From Mitsuaria sp. GD03876 (GTDB lineage: Bacteria > Pseudomonadota > Gammaproteobacteria > Burkholderiales > Burkholderiaceae_C): a DNA stretch of 64,000 nucleotides. This document shows, in pieces, positions 26,498-35,491 of the stretch. How positions within the stretch are numbered: the first letter of the stretch is position 1; the number at the start of each line of letters is the position of its first letter. Below the pieces are notes generated by a model. That model was not told the origin of the DNA. It did not search any database and was given only the letters and a program-made list of their open reading frames with translations. A program made the translations under genes and the position numbers. The stretch is taken from positions 124,001 to 188,000 of the forward strand of contig NZ_JAOCCU010000005.1 of the NCBI RefSeq assembly GCF_029840635.1, given 5' to 3'.

Positions 26498-27394
26498 ATG
26501 ACTGCATCCGCTCCCGGCATGTTCGATGAAATGGCGGTCTTCGCCCAGGTCGTGGAAAGCGGGAGCTTCTCCGCGGCCGGCAAGCGGCTGTCGCTGCCGA
26601 CGTCGTCGGTGAGCCGGCATGTGGCACGACTGGAGAAGCAGCTCGGCGCGCGACTGCTGGACCGGTCGACGCGGGCGATCTCGATGACGGAGCTGGGGCA
26701 GCAGGTCTACGCCGCGTGCCGGCGGATGACCGCGGCCGCGCAGGACGTGCATGCGATGGCCGGCGTGTATGGCGCGAAGCCGATCGGGACGGTGCGCGTG
26801 TCCGCGCCGGTGGTCTTCGGGCAGCTGTGGATCGCGCCGAGGTTGCCGGAGTTCGTGGCGAGGCATCCGGAGGTGAACGTCGATCTGATGCTCACGGACC
26901 GGACGGTGGACCTCATCGAGGAAGGCATCGATATCGCCTTCCGGATCGCACGGGAGATCGCGCCCGGGTTGGTGTCGCGCAGGCTGATGACGATCGGGCA
27001 GCAGCTGGTCGCGTCGGTGGACTATGCGAAGCGACATCCTCTGCCGACGGAGCCCTCAGCGCTGAACGACCACGCGCTGATCCAATTCAACTTCGAGCGC
27101 TTCGAGCGCTGGACCTTCCAGCGCGAGGGCGAGGAGTGCCAGGTGTTGCCAGCGAGCCGGATTCGCTCCAACAACAGCGGAGCGACGCTGGCGATGGTGG
27201 AAGCCGGCGGCGGGATCGGGTTGATGCCGGCGTATGTCGCCGCGCCAGGGATCGCAGCCGGGAGGCTGGTGCCGGTGCTTCCTGAATGGCGGCTGCATGA
27301 GACGTTCTGCAGTGACGTTCATATGGTCTATACGCCGGGGAAACACTTGCCGTTGAAGACGAGGGCGTTGATTGATTTCCTGGTTGGGGCGTAG
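26498..27394 (+). CDS. LysR-family transcriptional regulator
   Basis: 298 residues. Winged helix at ~8-65 (FAQVVESGSFSAAGKRLSLP, TSSVSRHVARLEKQLGARLL) and a substrate-binding domain from ~95 (PIGTVRVSAPVVFGQLWIAP, VDLIEEGIDIAFRIA). This is the CrgA/DsdC-like clade often controlling neighbouring oxidoreductases or exporters. The flavodoxin-like gene lies 79 nt upstream on the same strand rather than divergent, so the target is uncertain. Confidence 0.88.
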   Translation: MTASAPGMFDEMAVFAQVVESGSFSAAGKRLSLPTSSVSRHVARLEKQLGARLLDRSTRAISMTELGQQVYAACRRMTAAAQDVHAMAGVYGAKPIGTVRVSAPVVFGQLWIAPRLPEFVARHPEVNVDLMLTDRTVDLIEEGIDIAFRIAREIAPGLVSRRLMTIGQQLVASVDYAKRHPLPTEPSALNDHALIQFNFERFERWTFQREGEECQVLPASRIRSNNSGATLAMVEAGGGIGLMPAYVAAPGIAAGRLVPVLPEWRLHETFCSDVHMVYTPGKHLPLKTRALIDFLVGA

Positions 27395-27401
27395 CTCCCG
27401 A

Positions 27402-27842
27402 TCACTGGTCCTCGAGCACCTGAACCCGGGGCTCCTTCGACAAGATGATCCGCAGCTGATCTGACGCGAGGGACACTTGCTCTTCGGTGCTTGCCCGGCC
27501 CAGCAGCCTCCTCCAGAAGAACGATGTCCATATCGGAGCATCAGTGCCTACGAAGCAGGACCAGATGACCTCGCGTCCATCCGGCACAAACGAATTCATC
27601 GCTTCAGGCGTGACCTTGTCATAAAACGCCGAGCGGTCATTGCCGCATGCGATCCACAGCATGAACGGCTCGCGGCGAAGCATGACGCACCAACCCCAGT
27701 CTTCTGGAATGACCGGCTCGGGTTGATAGCCAAGGTCGACAAACCGCTCCCGAATCCACTCCGCCAGCGACCGTCCGTAACAGAACGGGTTTGTCTGTTC
27801 GTCCTCGCGTGGGTCGATCTGAAAGAGATCGCTGCGAAGCAT
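27402..27842 (-). CDS. Conserved hypothetical protein, possibly immunity-like
   Basis: 146 residues from ATG 27842 (MLRSDLFQIDPREDEQTNPF). No signal peptide or membrane helix. It has tryptophan/cysteine-rich blocks FCYGRSLAEWIRERF, EDWGWCVMLRREPF and LWIACGND. Soluble acidic proteins of this look (GRSLAEWI...EDWGWC...GCGN) often occur among small accessory or toxin-immunity genes, but I cannot name the family. Upstream in-frame ATGs at 27866 and 27893 are possible. It is convergent with the LysR gene (7 nt between stops). Confidence 0.55.
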   Translation of the reverse strand: MLRSDLFQIDPREDEQTNPFCYGRSLAEWIRERFVDLGYQPEPVIPEDWGWCVMLRREPFMLWIACGNDRSAFYDKVTPEAMNSFVPDGREVIWSCFVGTDAPIWTSFFWRRLLGRASTEEQVSLASDQLRIILSKEPRVQVLEDQ

Positions 27843-28096
27843 GATGGTTGGGGATTCCTGAGGCATCTGGCAATGGGGCGAGCGCGCTTGCAACGTCTCA
27901 GCCTAACGCACGTTCATCCGCGATCCATGGCCACCGGCGCCGAGCTTCCAGCAGTTCATCCTTTGCTTCATTCCTTGGGAAACGGCTCGTTTAGAAAGCG
28001 CCCTTCGCGACCCGCGCAGCCGCGCCGCGAATGCCCGAAGATGTCCCGATTCCTTCGCCTCCATCGCGACGCCCGGGCTCGCAACGAGGAACGACC

Positions 28097-28582
28097 ATGC
28101 GACCAGACAAGAAGCCACCGCTCTACCGAAAAGAAAACACCACCGCGCACGCGATGCGCTCCTGGCATGGAGCCGGTGACTTCCGTGATGTCCGGAACAC
28201 GAAAGACGAACTCACGTCCGACGCCACGCGCCGCTCGATGCACGGCAAACGGCGTCGCGGCTTCGACTACACGCCGCTGTATCGATTCCTGCTGTCCAAG
28301 GTCGGACAGCCCTGGGCCGAGGTGCATTCGGAAGCGGTCTCGCGACTCGACCATCCCGATCCCATCTTCCGAATGGTCGCGATTCGCGAGGAAGACCGTG
28401 AGGAGTATTTCTGGACGGGCGAGTCGACCTGCTTCAGCGGTCTCTACGTCGATGACGAGGGCATCCTGCGCATCGTGAATCCCGACATCGGTCCATCGAC
28501 GCTGGAGCCGTCCTGTCCCTGCTGCACGCACACGTTCAACGGCGTGACGTTCACGAAGCGGTATCGCCTTCCAAGTCTTTGA
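28097..28582 (+). CDS. Conserved hypothetical protein with CPCC motif
   Basis: 161 residues from ATG 28097 with GAGGA 7 nt upstream. Features: basic N-terminus (MRPDKKPPLYRKENTTAHAM), RRRGFDYTPLYRFLLSKVGQ, PWAEVHSEAVSRLD, FSGLYVDDEGILRIVNP and a C-terminal CPCCTHTFNG. The CPCC could bind metal or be a redox pair. No function known to me. It starts a short plus-strand run with the two genes that follow (8 nt and then an 11-nt overlap). Confidence 0.65.
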   Translation: MRPDKKPPLYRKENTTAHAMRSWHGAGDFRDVRNTKDELTSDATRRSMHGKRRRGFDYTPLYRFLLSKVGQPWAEVHSEAVSRLDHPDPIFRMVAIREEDREEYFWTGESTCFSGLYVDDEGILRIVNPDIGPSTLEPSCPCCTHTFNGVTFTKRYRLPSL

Positions 28583-28590
28583 GGCCTGAC

Positions 28591-28890
28591 ATGTCGACAC
28601 CATCGCCGAAGGATTCGAAGGACCAGCAAATCACGGATCTCGTCGTGGCGGTCTTGAGTTTGGTGGCACTCGTTGCCGTGATGGTTTGGTGGTGGACCTA
28701 TCCGCGTCCCAACGGAAACCACCCTCGCCTGCTCGACCTCTTCCAGTTCTTCCCGCGCGAGTCGCTGCTGATCGCTTTCATCGTCGTCAGCGTCATGAGC
28801 CTTGCGGTAGCGACGGCATGGCGCGCCTTGAAGCGCATAGCCAGAAGACGCTTCTCCGACGTGCACGGGGAATCCTCAGATGGCCCCTAA
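28591..28890 (+). CDS. Small membrane protein, two helices
   Basis: 99 residues from ATG 28591. Helices at about 13-33 (LVVAVLSLVALVAVMVWWW) and 50-70 (LLIAFIVVSVMSLAVATAW), then a basic cytoplasmic-looking tail (KRIARRRFSDVHG). Function unknown. Its 3' end overlaps the ankyrin gene by 11 nt, so the two are likely expressed together. Confidence 0.6.
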   Translation: MSTPSPKDSKDQQITDLVVAVLSLVALVAVMVWWWTYPRPNGNHPRLLDLFQFFPRESLLIAFIVVSVMSLAVATAWRALKRIARRRFSDVHGESSDGP

Positions 28891-29242
28891 AACCGATCTC
28901 TCCGCCTTCGCCTTCTATTGCAGCCCCGGCGCATTGCGCCGCGGCTTGCGAGCCGGCGTCGATCCCAACGTGCGCGACGCCGACACCCTGAAGACGCCGC
29001 TGATGTGGCTGTGCGAGATGCACAACCACCATCAGCGATCTCGGAAGCGAATGTTTCGACTGCTGGTCCGAGCTGGCGCCGACCTCGAGGCAACGGATTT
29101 CGCCGGAATGACCGCGCTCGACTACGCCAAGTTCGGCGCGATCACCGTGTTCCTGCGCTTCGTCGAGCATGAATATCGTCTCCAGCGCCGGGGGAAGCGC
29201 CCGCCTGCCCCAGTTGCTCCAAACTCTCCTTCAACTGCCTGA
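28880..29242 (+). CDS. Short ankyrin-repeat protein
   Basis: 120 residues holding about two to three ankyrin units: LRRGLRAGVDPNVRDADTLK, TPLMWLC, LLVRAGADLEATDFAGMTAL, DYAKF. No signal peptide. Ankyrin proteins bind other proteins; in accessory loci small ones often act as immunity or adaptor proteins. The partner is unknown. Confidence 0.7.
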   Translation: MAPKTDLSAFAFYCSPGALRRGLRAGVDPNVRDADTLKTPLMWLCEMHNHHQRSRKRMFRLLVRAGADLEATDFAGMTALDYAKFGAITVFLRFVEHEYRLQRRGKRPPAPVAPNSPSTA

Positions 29243-29406
29243 ACGCCAGTTCTGCGTCTGGCCTCTGCGGCTCCCAAACATCAGAAACCAGCGAAACGGG
29301 CTTCGAAACCTTGATCATCAGAAAAAACTTGCCAAGAGGTCATTCTGAAGGCGATAGATTCTCATCCGCAGAGCCAGCCGGCCTATGTGTCGCGCAACGT
29401 GCCATA

Positions 29407-29916
29407 TTAAAGATCTGCAGCTCCAAATAATTTCGTTGAAAATCTTCGCCCTAGCTGCCCAAGCACACGCGCCCAGTTGTCAATAAAGCCCAACGGCGCC
29501 TGACTCGACATGGCCGCTGCCTTCTTATAGTCGCGCAAGAGAAGCGCAAATTCCTTTTCCAATTGCACCATTGTTAGAAGACCGCTATTGCACCGCGCGC
29601 GCAACAGCCTAAGGTCGCGATAGACTGACACATATGCATTTCCTATCTGCACATGCAATGAAGACATGTGACCCAACTTCAGAACGGCGACCACCCCGGA
29701 ACATATTGCAGCAAGCATTGAGAGGTATCGAATCGATTCAAAATCAGACAACACCTTTGACGAAATCAATGCGTTAATAACAGTCGAGGCAACAACCAGA
29801 AGAGTAAATACCGCCGCCTTTCGCTTGGCGGCAAAGTAGTGAAAGTTCTTCCCCCGCTTGCTGTCAACAATTAGCTCCACAAGCTCATCATTCAAGTTTG
29901 GACTATTGGAAGACAT
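29407..29916 (-). CDS. SLATT-like two-helix membrane protein, AT-rich
   Basis: 169 residues: N-terminal soluble part, paired helices at ~33-51 (AAVFTLLVVASTVINALIS) and ~61-80 (SIRYLSMLAAICSGVVAVLK), then a helical tail with LLRARCNSGLLTMVQLEKEF. This layout matches the SLATT (SMODS/SLOG-associating two-TM effector) group, proposed pore-forming effectors of nucleotide-signalled defence. AAAGGGG lies ~5 nt before the ATG. Base composition is far more AT-rich than its neighbours and it uses rare codons such as TTA and ATA, suggesting recent transfer. No SMODS or SLOG gene adjoins it. Family call is from layout, so moderate. Confidence 0.5.
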   Translation of the reverse strand: MSSNSPNLNDELVELIVDSKRGKNFHYFAAKRKAAVFTLLVVASTVINALISSKVLSDFESIRYLSMLAAICSGVVAVLKLGHMSSLHVQIGNAYVSVYRDLRLLRARCNSGLLTMVQLEKEFALLLRDYKKAAAMSSQAPLGFIDNWARVLGQLGRRFSTKLFGAADL

Positions 29917-30232
29917 AGCATCCCCTTTAAATCATAAAAACGTCTGAGAAAGGCAAAGCACCATCATCGTAGCCAATGAAAATCATGAAAGGCAGTCGAC
30001 GCAATAAGCTCAAACACGTCACATTCCTCAAACTGGATGTCTGGTCATGAATGCAGACAAAAGCCCCACCTCACCACCGAAAAGCGGCAAGCCGCAATTG
30101 CTCCTCAACGGGGTGTCGTGCGGGAAGCGATGTCGGTTTCCCGTCCCCGGAAGAAAACGTCAGCCCAAGCAAGCCAGCTGCACATGAGCGACGACTGCTC
30201 GGCCTCTTCATGTGCAGCAACGTCCCTCCCGC
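29917..30232. other. 316-nt AT-enriched intergenic region
   Basis: Lies between the SLATT-like gene and the trypsin-like gene. The first ~100 nt remain AT-rich like the SLATT gene, then composition returns to the local average near 30100. Open frames in it are short and lack gene-like composition. Probably holds the SLATT-gene promoter and one edge of the transferred segment. Confidence 0.4.
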
Positions 30233-31147
30233 CTACTTGCACGCTGCAGGCGAGGCCACACAAGCCTGGATCCAACTGCCGTAGTTAGCCACCCGCGTGT
30301 AGATGCCGACCCGATTGGGTTTGGCGCAGCCATCGCCCCAACTGACGACGCCCGCCAGCCGGGGTGCCGACGCCGTCGATACCGTCAGCGGACCGCCGCT
30401 GTCGCCCTGGCAGGAGTCCATGCCGCCCGCGGCAACCCCGGCGCAGATCATGTTCTCGGTGATCTGCCCGTCATAAGCCAGCGGACGATTGCAGGTACCG
30501 CGCTCGACGAACGGGACCGACACGAACCTCAGGTCGCGCACTTTCTGCCCACCCTGCTCCGTCGCGCCCCAGCCGACCGCCACCACAGCGGCATCCTTCA
30601 CAAGCAGCGTCGCTTCCTCTTGCGTCGAAATCAGCGGGATTGCGCGCACGGTCGTGCCCAACGTCAACGGTTCCATGAGCTCGATCAGTGCGATGTCGTG
30701 ATCCTGGGTCGACGCCGCGTAGTTGCTCTTGACGATCATCCGGCGGACGTTGTGCCGGCTACCACCCGCGCCAAGGATGTTGGTCCCCGCCGTCACGATC
30801 ACGTCTTTGGGCGACATGTCAACCAGGCAATGGGCAGCCGTGACGATCCAGGTTTCGTTGTAGACACTGCCACCGCAGAAATGCGCGTGATAGGGGCTCG
30901 CGATCCAGGACACCCCGAGCGAGACCTGCCACGGGAATGAACCGACCGGTGCCAGCTGTCCGCCCACGATCTTGGGCTGCTGCATCTTCAGATAGCGCGT
31001 CACGGTATCGCGATACTGTGGAGACCCCTGCAACGGCACATCCGCCAGCGCGACGTTGCGCGAGGTCTGCGCCGTGCCGTTGGTGGCCGCGCAAAGCAAG
31101 CCGGCTAATGCCATCGTTGCGCACCAGCCCTTGAACAGTCTCTTCAT
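30233..31147 (-). CDS. Secreted trypsin-like serine protease
   Basis: 304 residues: signal peptide (to about residue 26), ~33-residue propeptide, activation site IVGG (60-63), then a chymotrypsin fold with the triad His106 (TAAHC), Asp151 (DHDIAL) and Ser250 (GDSGGP). Asp244 in GMDSCQGDSGGP predicts cleavage after Arg/Lys. Cysteines fit the usual disulphides. It follows the caspase-like gene by 40 nt on the same strand, so the two proteases are probably co-expressed. The propeptide suggests it needs cleavage to become active. Confidence 0.9.
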   Translation of the reverse strand: MKRLFKGWCATMALAGLLCAATNGTAQTSRNVALADVPLQGSPQYRDTVTRYLKMQQPKIVGGQLAPVGSFPWQVSLGVSWIASPYHAHFCGGSVYNETWIVTAAHCLVDMSPKDVIVTAGTNILGAGGSRHNVRRMIVKSNYAASTQDHDIALIELMEPLTLGTTVRAIPLISTQEEATLLVKDAAVVAVGWGATEQGGQKVRDLRFVSVPFVERGTCNRPLAYDGQITENMICAGVAAGGMDSCQGDSGGPLTVSTASAPRLAGVVSWGDGCAKPNRVGIYTRVANYGSWIQACVASPAACK

Positions 31148-31187
31148 GTCGCTTCCTTTCCTTGCTGTGGTTTTGGCCGCCAGGGGC

Positions 31188-32912
31188 CTAATAGCCGAAG
31201 AAGCGCAGACGAACGCCGTCCCCGCTCACGTCGTCCGCCGCGGGCATCGAGCTGATGCGCCGCTCGTCGATACCCGCCCGCTTAAGCACGTAGGCCGCAT
31301 GCGTGGCTCGCGCGAGCCGGCCGTCATACACATGCGTATCGATGCTGGGCGAGACCGCGATCGACACCCAGGTCAGCGTCCTCTTCTGCTGCTTCAGCTC
31401 GGCGAGTCGGGCCTGCACCAGGGCCGGATCAATCACATCCTTGAACCCCTTGACCGGGGGCGGCAGGATCAGCTCGCTGAGGCTCCTGCCGAGCTCCACC
31501 GGCGCCACCGGACTCTCCCAGTTGGCCGCGAGTTGCACGTAGATTTGCTCTTCATCGCCCGGGATCCTTCCCACCAGGACCGGCAGGCCGGATTTCGTCG
31601 TCGTGAAGCCTTCGACGTTGACGCGAGAGCCTGCCTTCACGACTTCGTCGACCCGCCCCGGATATGCCGCGGCACGGCTCCCGCCCACATCCGCCGTCGC
31701 GACCATCGCGCCATGAGCCAGGAACGACTGCTTCAGACGATGGAGCTGCGGCTGCACGTCCTTCTTGCCGGACGGCACTAGGCCCAGGTCCTCGTTGTCC
31801 AAGTACGCCACCCACTCACCGCTGTTCAGCGGCAACGCCCGGTCGAACGCGAATCCGCCGAACGTGGGCACGATGGCGACGCGGGCGCCATCCGGACGCC
31901 AGGCGCGCTCGACGGCCGCCGGCGAGATCAGCGTGAAACGGCTCGTCGCGCTGTCCTGCGGGTGCTGGTCCAGCCATCGTCTAGCCGCCATGGCGAAGCG
32001 ACTGATGGAGTTCCTCATCGCGAAGCGCTCGATCACCGGACGCTTGCCGCTGTCCAGCGCAGCTTGCCAGGCGGCCCGTTCTCGCTCCAGGGTCGTCGCG
32101 CCAGGGTTCAGGAACGGATTCGTGTTGGACCAGTCAAATAGACCCGGATGCTGGACGTTGCCGCTGTTCTGCAGCACGTCGACGCTGACGTCCTTGAACA
32201 CGGACCCGAAGTCATCGTCCTGCGCTGCAATCCTTTCCACGAGGCTTGCGGAGAACAGGCTCAGTTGGTCGGCGGCTTCGCTGCCGATGGCGATGAAACC
32301 AGGGCGGGCGGCAAAGCCGATCATGCTGTTGGTGGTACGCGAGCCTCGCACGGGCTCGGCGATGCTCTTGGCCACCAAGTTCTGGTTGCCTGGCGCGGAG
32401 ACCACGAAGCCGGCAATCGTGCGACAGGCGTCGATCAGCATCAGCAGCAGACCGGGCGAGCGCTTCTCTAGATAGTCCTGCAAGCTCTCGATCGCGATGG
32501 CGACGTCGCCGACCTCGCCGGCCTTGATCGACAGTCCCATGCCGGTCGGTGCCAGGAAGTTGTTGGGCCCGTACGTGAACCCGTGGCCGGAGAAGAAGAC
32601 CAGCACAAAATCGCCGGGCTCGATGCTCTTGCGAAAGGCCGGCAGCACCTCGTCTTCCAATTGCCGCACCGACTCGATGTTCGGGACATGGGTGACCTTG
32701 AACTTGAGACCCTGAAGCCGGGCCGCGACGCGGTCACCATCCAGCTTCGCGCTGGACAATGGCGCCAAGGCGACGTAGTCGCTATTGCCTATCACAAGCG
32801 CATGCCGGGCCGGCTCGCGCTCTTCCAGATAGGCGGAGGTCTGCGCGCGGACTCCGCCAACGGCGGAAGCAGCCGACACGAGCGCGATCAACAAGCTGCA
32901 TGTACGGTCCAT
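31188..32912 (-). CDS. Exported caspase-family (C14) protease
   Basis: 574 residues. Signal peptide (to ~23, ending VRAQ), then a C14 caspase domain: ALVIGNSDY (38-46), His110 in FFSGHGF and Cys163 in LIDACRT, the catalytic dyad. The C-terminal half contains a region resembling envelope-associated proteins (ATHAAYVLKRAGIDERRI, ending VRLRFFGY). Bacterial caspase homologues cleave after Arg/Lys (metacaspase-like) or Asp; specificity is not readable here. An exported caspase next to an exported trypsin-like zymogen suggests a proteolytic relay, which is inference. Confidence 0.85.
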   Translation of the reverse strand: MDRTCSLLIALVSAASAVGGVRAQTSAYLEEREPARHALVIGNSDYVALAPLSSAKLDGDRVAARLQGLKFKVTHVPNIESVRQLEDEVLPAFRKSIEPGDFVLVFFSGHGFTYGPNNFLAPTGMGLSIKAGEVGDVAIAIESLQDYLEKRSPGLLLMLIDACRTIAGFVVSAPGNQNLVAKSIAEPVRGSRTTNSMIGFAARPGFIAIGSEAADQLSLFSASLVERIAAQDDDFGSVFKDVSVDVLQNSGNVQHPGLFDWSNTNPFLNPGATTLERERAAWQAALDSGKRPVIERFAMRNSISRFAMAARRWLDQHPQDSATSRFTLISPAAVERAWRPDGARVAIVPTFGGFAFDRALPLNSGEWVAYLDNEDLGLVPSGKKDVQPQLHRLKQSFLAHGAMVATADVGGSRAAAYPGRVDEVVKAGSRVNVEGFTTTKSGLPVLVGRIPGDEEQIYVQLAANWESPVAPVELGRSLSELILPPPVKGFKDVIDPALVQARLAELKQQKRTLTWVSIAVSPSIDTHVYDGRLARATHAAYVLKRAGIDERRISSMPAADDVSGDGVRLRFFGY

Positions 32913-32988
32913 CCGACGAGTCCCTCCCGAGCCTCGTCGACTATTTCCGACACGCGAACAGCGCGCATCCTTCCCCTTGATGAGGGCT

Positions 32989-34020
32989 CTACGGCCGCCC
33001 GAACAACACCTTCACCCCCGCCTCCGACGTGAACATCGCCCTTCCGTTGTGCCCCACGCCGGGCACTTCGACGAGCCGTTGGGCGATTGGACTGCCCTCA
33101 CGCGCCCGGAGCGCCGCGACGTAGGCCCGGCCTCGCTCGAGCCGCGTCGCGCCCTGCGCCTCCGCCGCGCAGGACCGATCGAGCTCCGGGTGATTCGGAT
33201 CCGAGTCCGCGGTACCCAGCAGGTAGGTGATGTCCTGCCCGACATAAACGGCTTCAGCCAGCGCCTCGGTCATCCGCACATACGGCGGGACCCTGCCCGC
33301 CATCCCATAGGGCCAGCGATCAACCGCGGCGCATCGACCACCCCCACTGCCCTGCGCCTTCGGCCGCGCCGTCCCGAAGTACAGATAGGACGAAGGATTG
33401 GCCACCACGTAGCGCACCTTGATGCCATCGCCAGCCCGCGCCTCGGCATGCCCCACCGCCGCGTAGCGCTGCACGAGCTGCCCGCCCGCCGAATGCCCCG
33501 CGATGACGATGGTGCTCAGGCGCGGGAAGAGCCGCCGGTCCGCCAGCCGCGCCACGATCGCGTCGACCGCATCGAACGCGCTCACCGGCGCCGGCCCCAG
33601 CGCCGGCCGGCCCGCCTTCCAGTCCTCCACGCCCCATCGCAGCATCGCGTCCGGCAGCCCATGCGCGCGCGTGTCCGCCTCGATCAGGAATTGCGGCGCG
33701 ACGACGATCGTGTGCTCGGCGGCCTCGCCGGCCTTGGCCGCCGCGGCTTCGCCTTCATCCAGGCTGCGCCGCGACCATCCATGGATCACGACGACCGCGT
33801 GCTCGACATCAGGCTGCGGCGTCGACCAATCGCGCGACACCCGGATCGGGATCGATCCCCGACCCGATGGCGCTTCCACCTCGAATCGCCCGTCCGGCAC
33901 CACCGCCACGGGCCCCGCCACCTGCCGCGGCGTGATCGCGTCCGCCTGACCGGCGACCAGCAAACCCGCCAGCCCCAAGCCGGCGGCGCAAGAACGAAGC
34001 AGCGAGCACGTGAATGTCAT
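32989..34020 (-). CDS. Exported alpha/beta-hydrolase
   Basis: 343 residues with a signal peptide (to about 28, GQADA). AVVVIHGWSRR (75-85) is the oxyanion region, GHSAGG holds the nucleophile Ser177, and VEVPGVGHNGRAMF near the C-terminus supplies the His. A likely esterase or lipase; substrate unknown. It lies between the caspase gene and the patatin gene on the same strand. Confidence 0.8.
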   Translation of the reverse strand: MTFTCSLLRSCAAGLGLAGLLVAGQADAITPRQVAGPVAVVPDGRFEVEAPSGRGSIPIRVSRDWSTPQPDVEHAVVVIHGWSRRSLDEGEAAAAKAGEAAEHTIVVAPQFLIEADTRAHGLPDAMLRWGVEDWKAGRPALGPAPVSAFDAVDAIVARLADRRLFPRLSTIVIAGHSAGGQLVQRYAAVGHAEARAGDGIKVRYVVANPSSYLYFGTARPKAQGSGGGRCAAVDRWPYGMAGRVPPYVRMTEALAEAVYVGQDITYLLGTADSDPNHPELDRSCAAEAQGATRLERGRAYVAALRAREGSPIAQRLVEVPGVGHNGRAMFTSEAGVKVLFGRP

Positions 34021-34033
34021 GCCCGCTCAACGC

Positions 34034-35491
34034 TCACCGCGCGCCCGCGCGGACGCTCTCAACACGACTTTGCCCACTCGGCGGCGACAGCACAGGTGTG
34101 TCAGCCGGCGACAACCTTTCCAGGCTTTCCTTCAACCGCTTGAACGCCGGCGCTGCCCTTAGCGCCTGCGCCCCGGCCTTCTGCAGCTCCCGCACGTCCC
34201 CCGCCTCGATCGTGAACGCCGTCGGCACGCGCAGCATGCTGTAGCGGATCTTGTCGTCCGGCACGTCATGCAGGCTGACGCTGACGATGTGCAGCTCCGC
34301 GTCCGCCGCGAACGGGCTGCCCGGCGTGCCGCGCGTGCGCTTGAGCTCTTCCTGCCAGCGCCGGTTGTCGTCGTTGAGCATCGCCAGCGTGATCTGCGTC
34401 TCCCGCGCTCCGGCGCCGAAGACCAGCGTCTCCACCACCTGCCCCGTCGACGGGATCCGATCCGCCGCGTCGATGCGCTCGGCCAGGTCGCGCTCCGAGT
34501 TCACCGTCACCAGCACCATCCGGTGGATCGACCCCGGCGCCACGTCCGGGAACGACGACGCCATCGAGCCGCCCGCCAGGAACCGGTCCAGCATCAGCCG
34601 CGCGCCCGTGTTGTCCGACACGCCGCCATCCACCAGATGGATGTAAGGCCGTTCCTTCGCGTCGCGATAACTCTCCGCCGACAACGCCAGCATCCGTGTC
34701 CGGTAGTCGCCGCCCGACTCGTGGGCCGCCCGCGGCGCCGGCGCGCATTCCCCGGCGTGATTGCGCAGCGTCATCGGCGACAGCAGGATCGGCACCGCCG
34801 ACGACGCCGCCACCGCGAACGACAGCGGCGTGCGGTCCAGGTCCGAGCAGATCAGCCCGAACTGCTCCGGCGTGAAGTCGAACGGCGCCCCGGTCGTCAG
34901 GTCGGTCGCCGTCACCATCAGGTCCGGCGCGCCGGGTCGCGACCGCAGGTCGCCGAAGGTGCGGCCGCGATAGAGCTCATCCAGCCGCTGCGCCAGGATG
35001 TGCGTCCGCCCGTACCACGGCGAGGTCAGGTGATACAGCCGCCGCGGCGCGAAGGCCTGCCGGATCAGGCCGGCCTCGAACGGCACCAGCAGGAAGTCCG
35101 GCTCGAACCGCGTTAGCGTCTCGTCGCCGAAGGCCGCGTAATGCGCCGCCAGGATGCTGCCGCCCGACACGCCGCTGACCAGCGTGACCTGGTCCAGCAA
35201 GGTCGTCGGCTGGCCGTCGAGCACGAAACCCGTCGCCTTCAGTTCCTGCAGCACGCCGAGCCCGAAAGCCGCGGCCCGCGCGCCGCCGCCCGACAAGGTG
35301 ACCGCCGCGACGATCGGCCGCCCGGGTCGCCGCGTCGAGGCCGCTACCGGCGGCGAGCCGTCCTTGGCCACCGGCAGGCCCTCGTTGATCCAGGGCCGGT
35401 AGGTGGAACAGCCGGCCAGCAGGGCCACCGCGATTCCCGTCGTCGCCAGCACACCCAGCCGGCCGCTCACGTCACTCCAGCGCATCTCCAC
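34034..35491 (-). CDS. Patatin-like phospholipase lipoprotein
   Basis: 485 residues. Lipobox LLAGC with acylated Cys28. Patatin motifs: GGGARAAAFGLGVL (oxyanion loop), GVSGGS (GxSxG nucleophile), and DGGVSDN (catalytic Asp), in correct order. Predicted membrane-anchored lipid acyl hydrolase facing the periplasm or outer surface. It is first of a minus-strand run of four exported hydrolases and is 13 nt upstream of the alpha/beta-hydrolase gene. Confidence 0.87.
   Translation of the reverse strand: MEMRWSDVSGRLGVLATTGIAVALLAGCSTYRPWINEGLPVAKDGSPPVAASTRRPGRPIVAAVTLSGGGARAAAFGLGVLQELKATGFVLDGQPTTLLDQVTLVSGVSGGSILAAHYAAFGDETLTRFEPDFLLVPFEAGLIRQAFAPRRLYHLTSPWYGRTHILAQRLDELYRGRTFGDLRSRPGAPDLMVTATDLTTGAPFDFTPEQFGLICSDLDRTPLSFAVAASSAVPILLSPMTLRNHAGECAPAPRAAHESGGDYRTRMLALSAESYRDAKERPYIHLVDGGVSDNTGARLMLDRFLAGGSMASSFPDVAPGSIHRMVLVTVNSERDLAERIDAADRIPSTGQVVETLVFGAGARETQITLAMLNDDNRRWQEELKRTRGTPGSPFAADAELHIVSVSLHDVPDDKIRYSMLRVPTAFTIEAGDVRELQKAGAQALRAAPAFKRLKESLERLSPADTPVLSPPSGQSRVESVRAGAR

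Noticed and set aside
30037-30288. Short plus-strand frames before the trypsin-like gene end
   Set aside because: Run into the protease coding region on the opposite strand, no start signal, no family.
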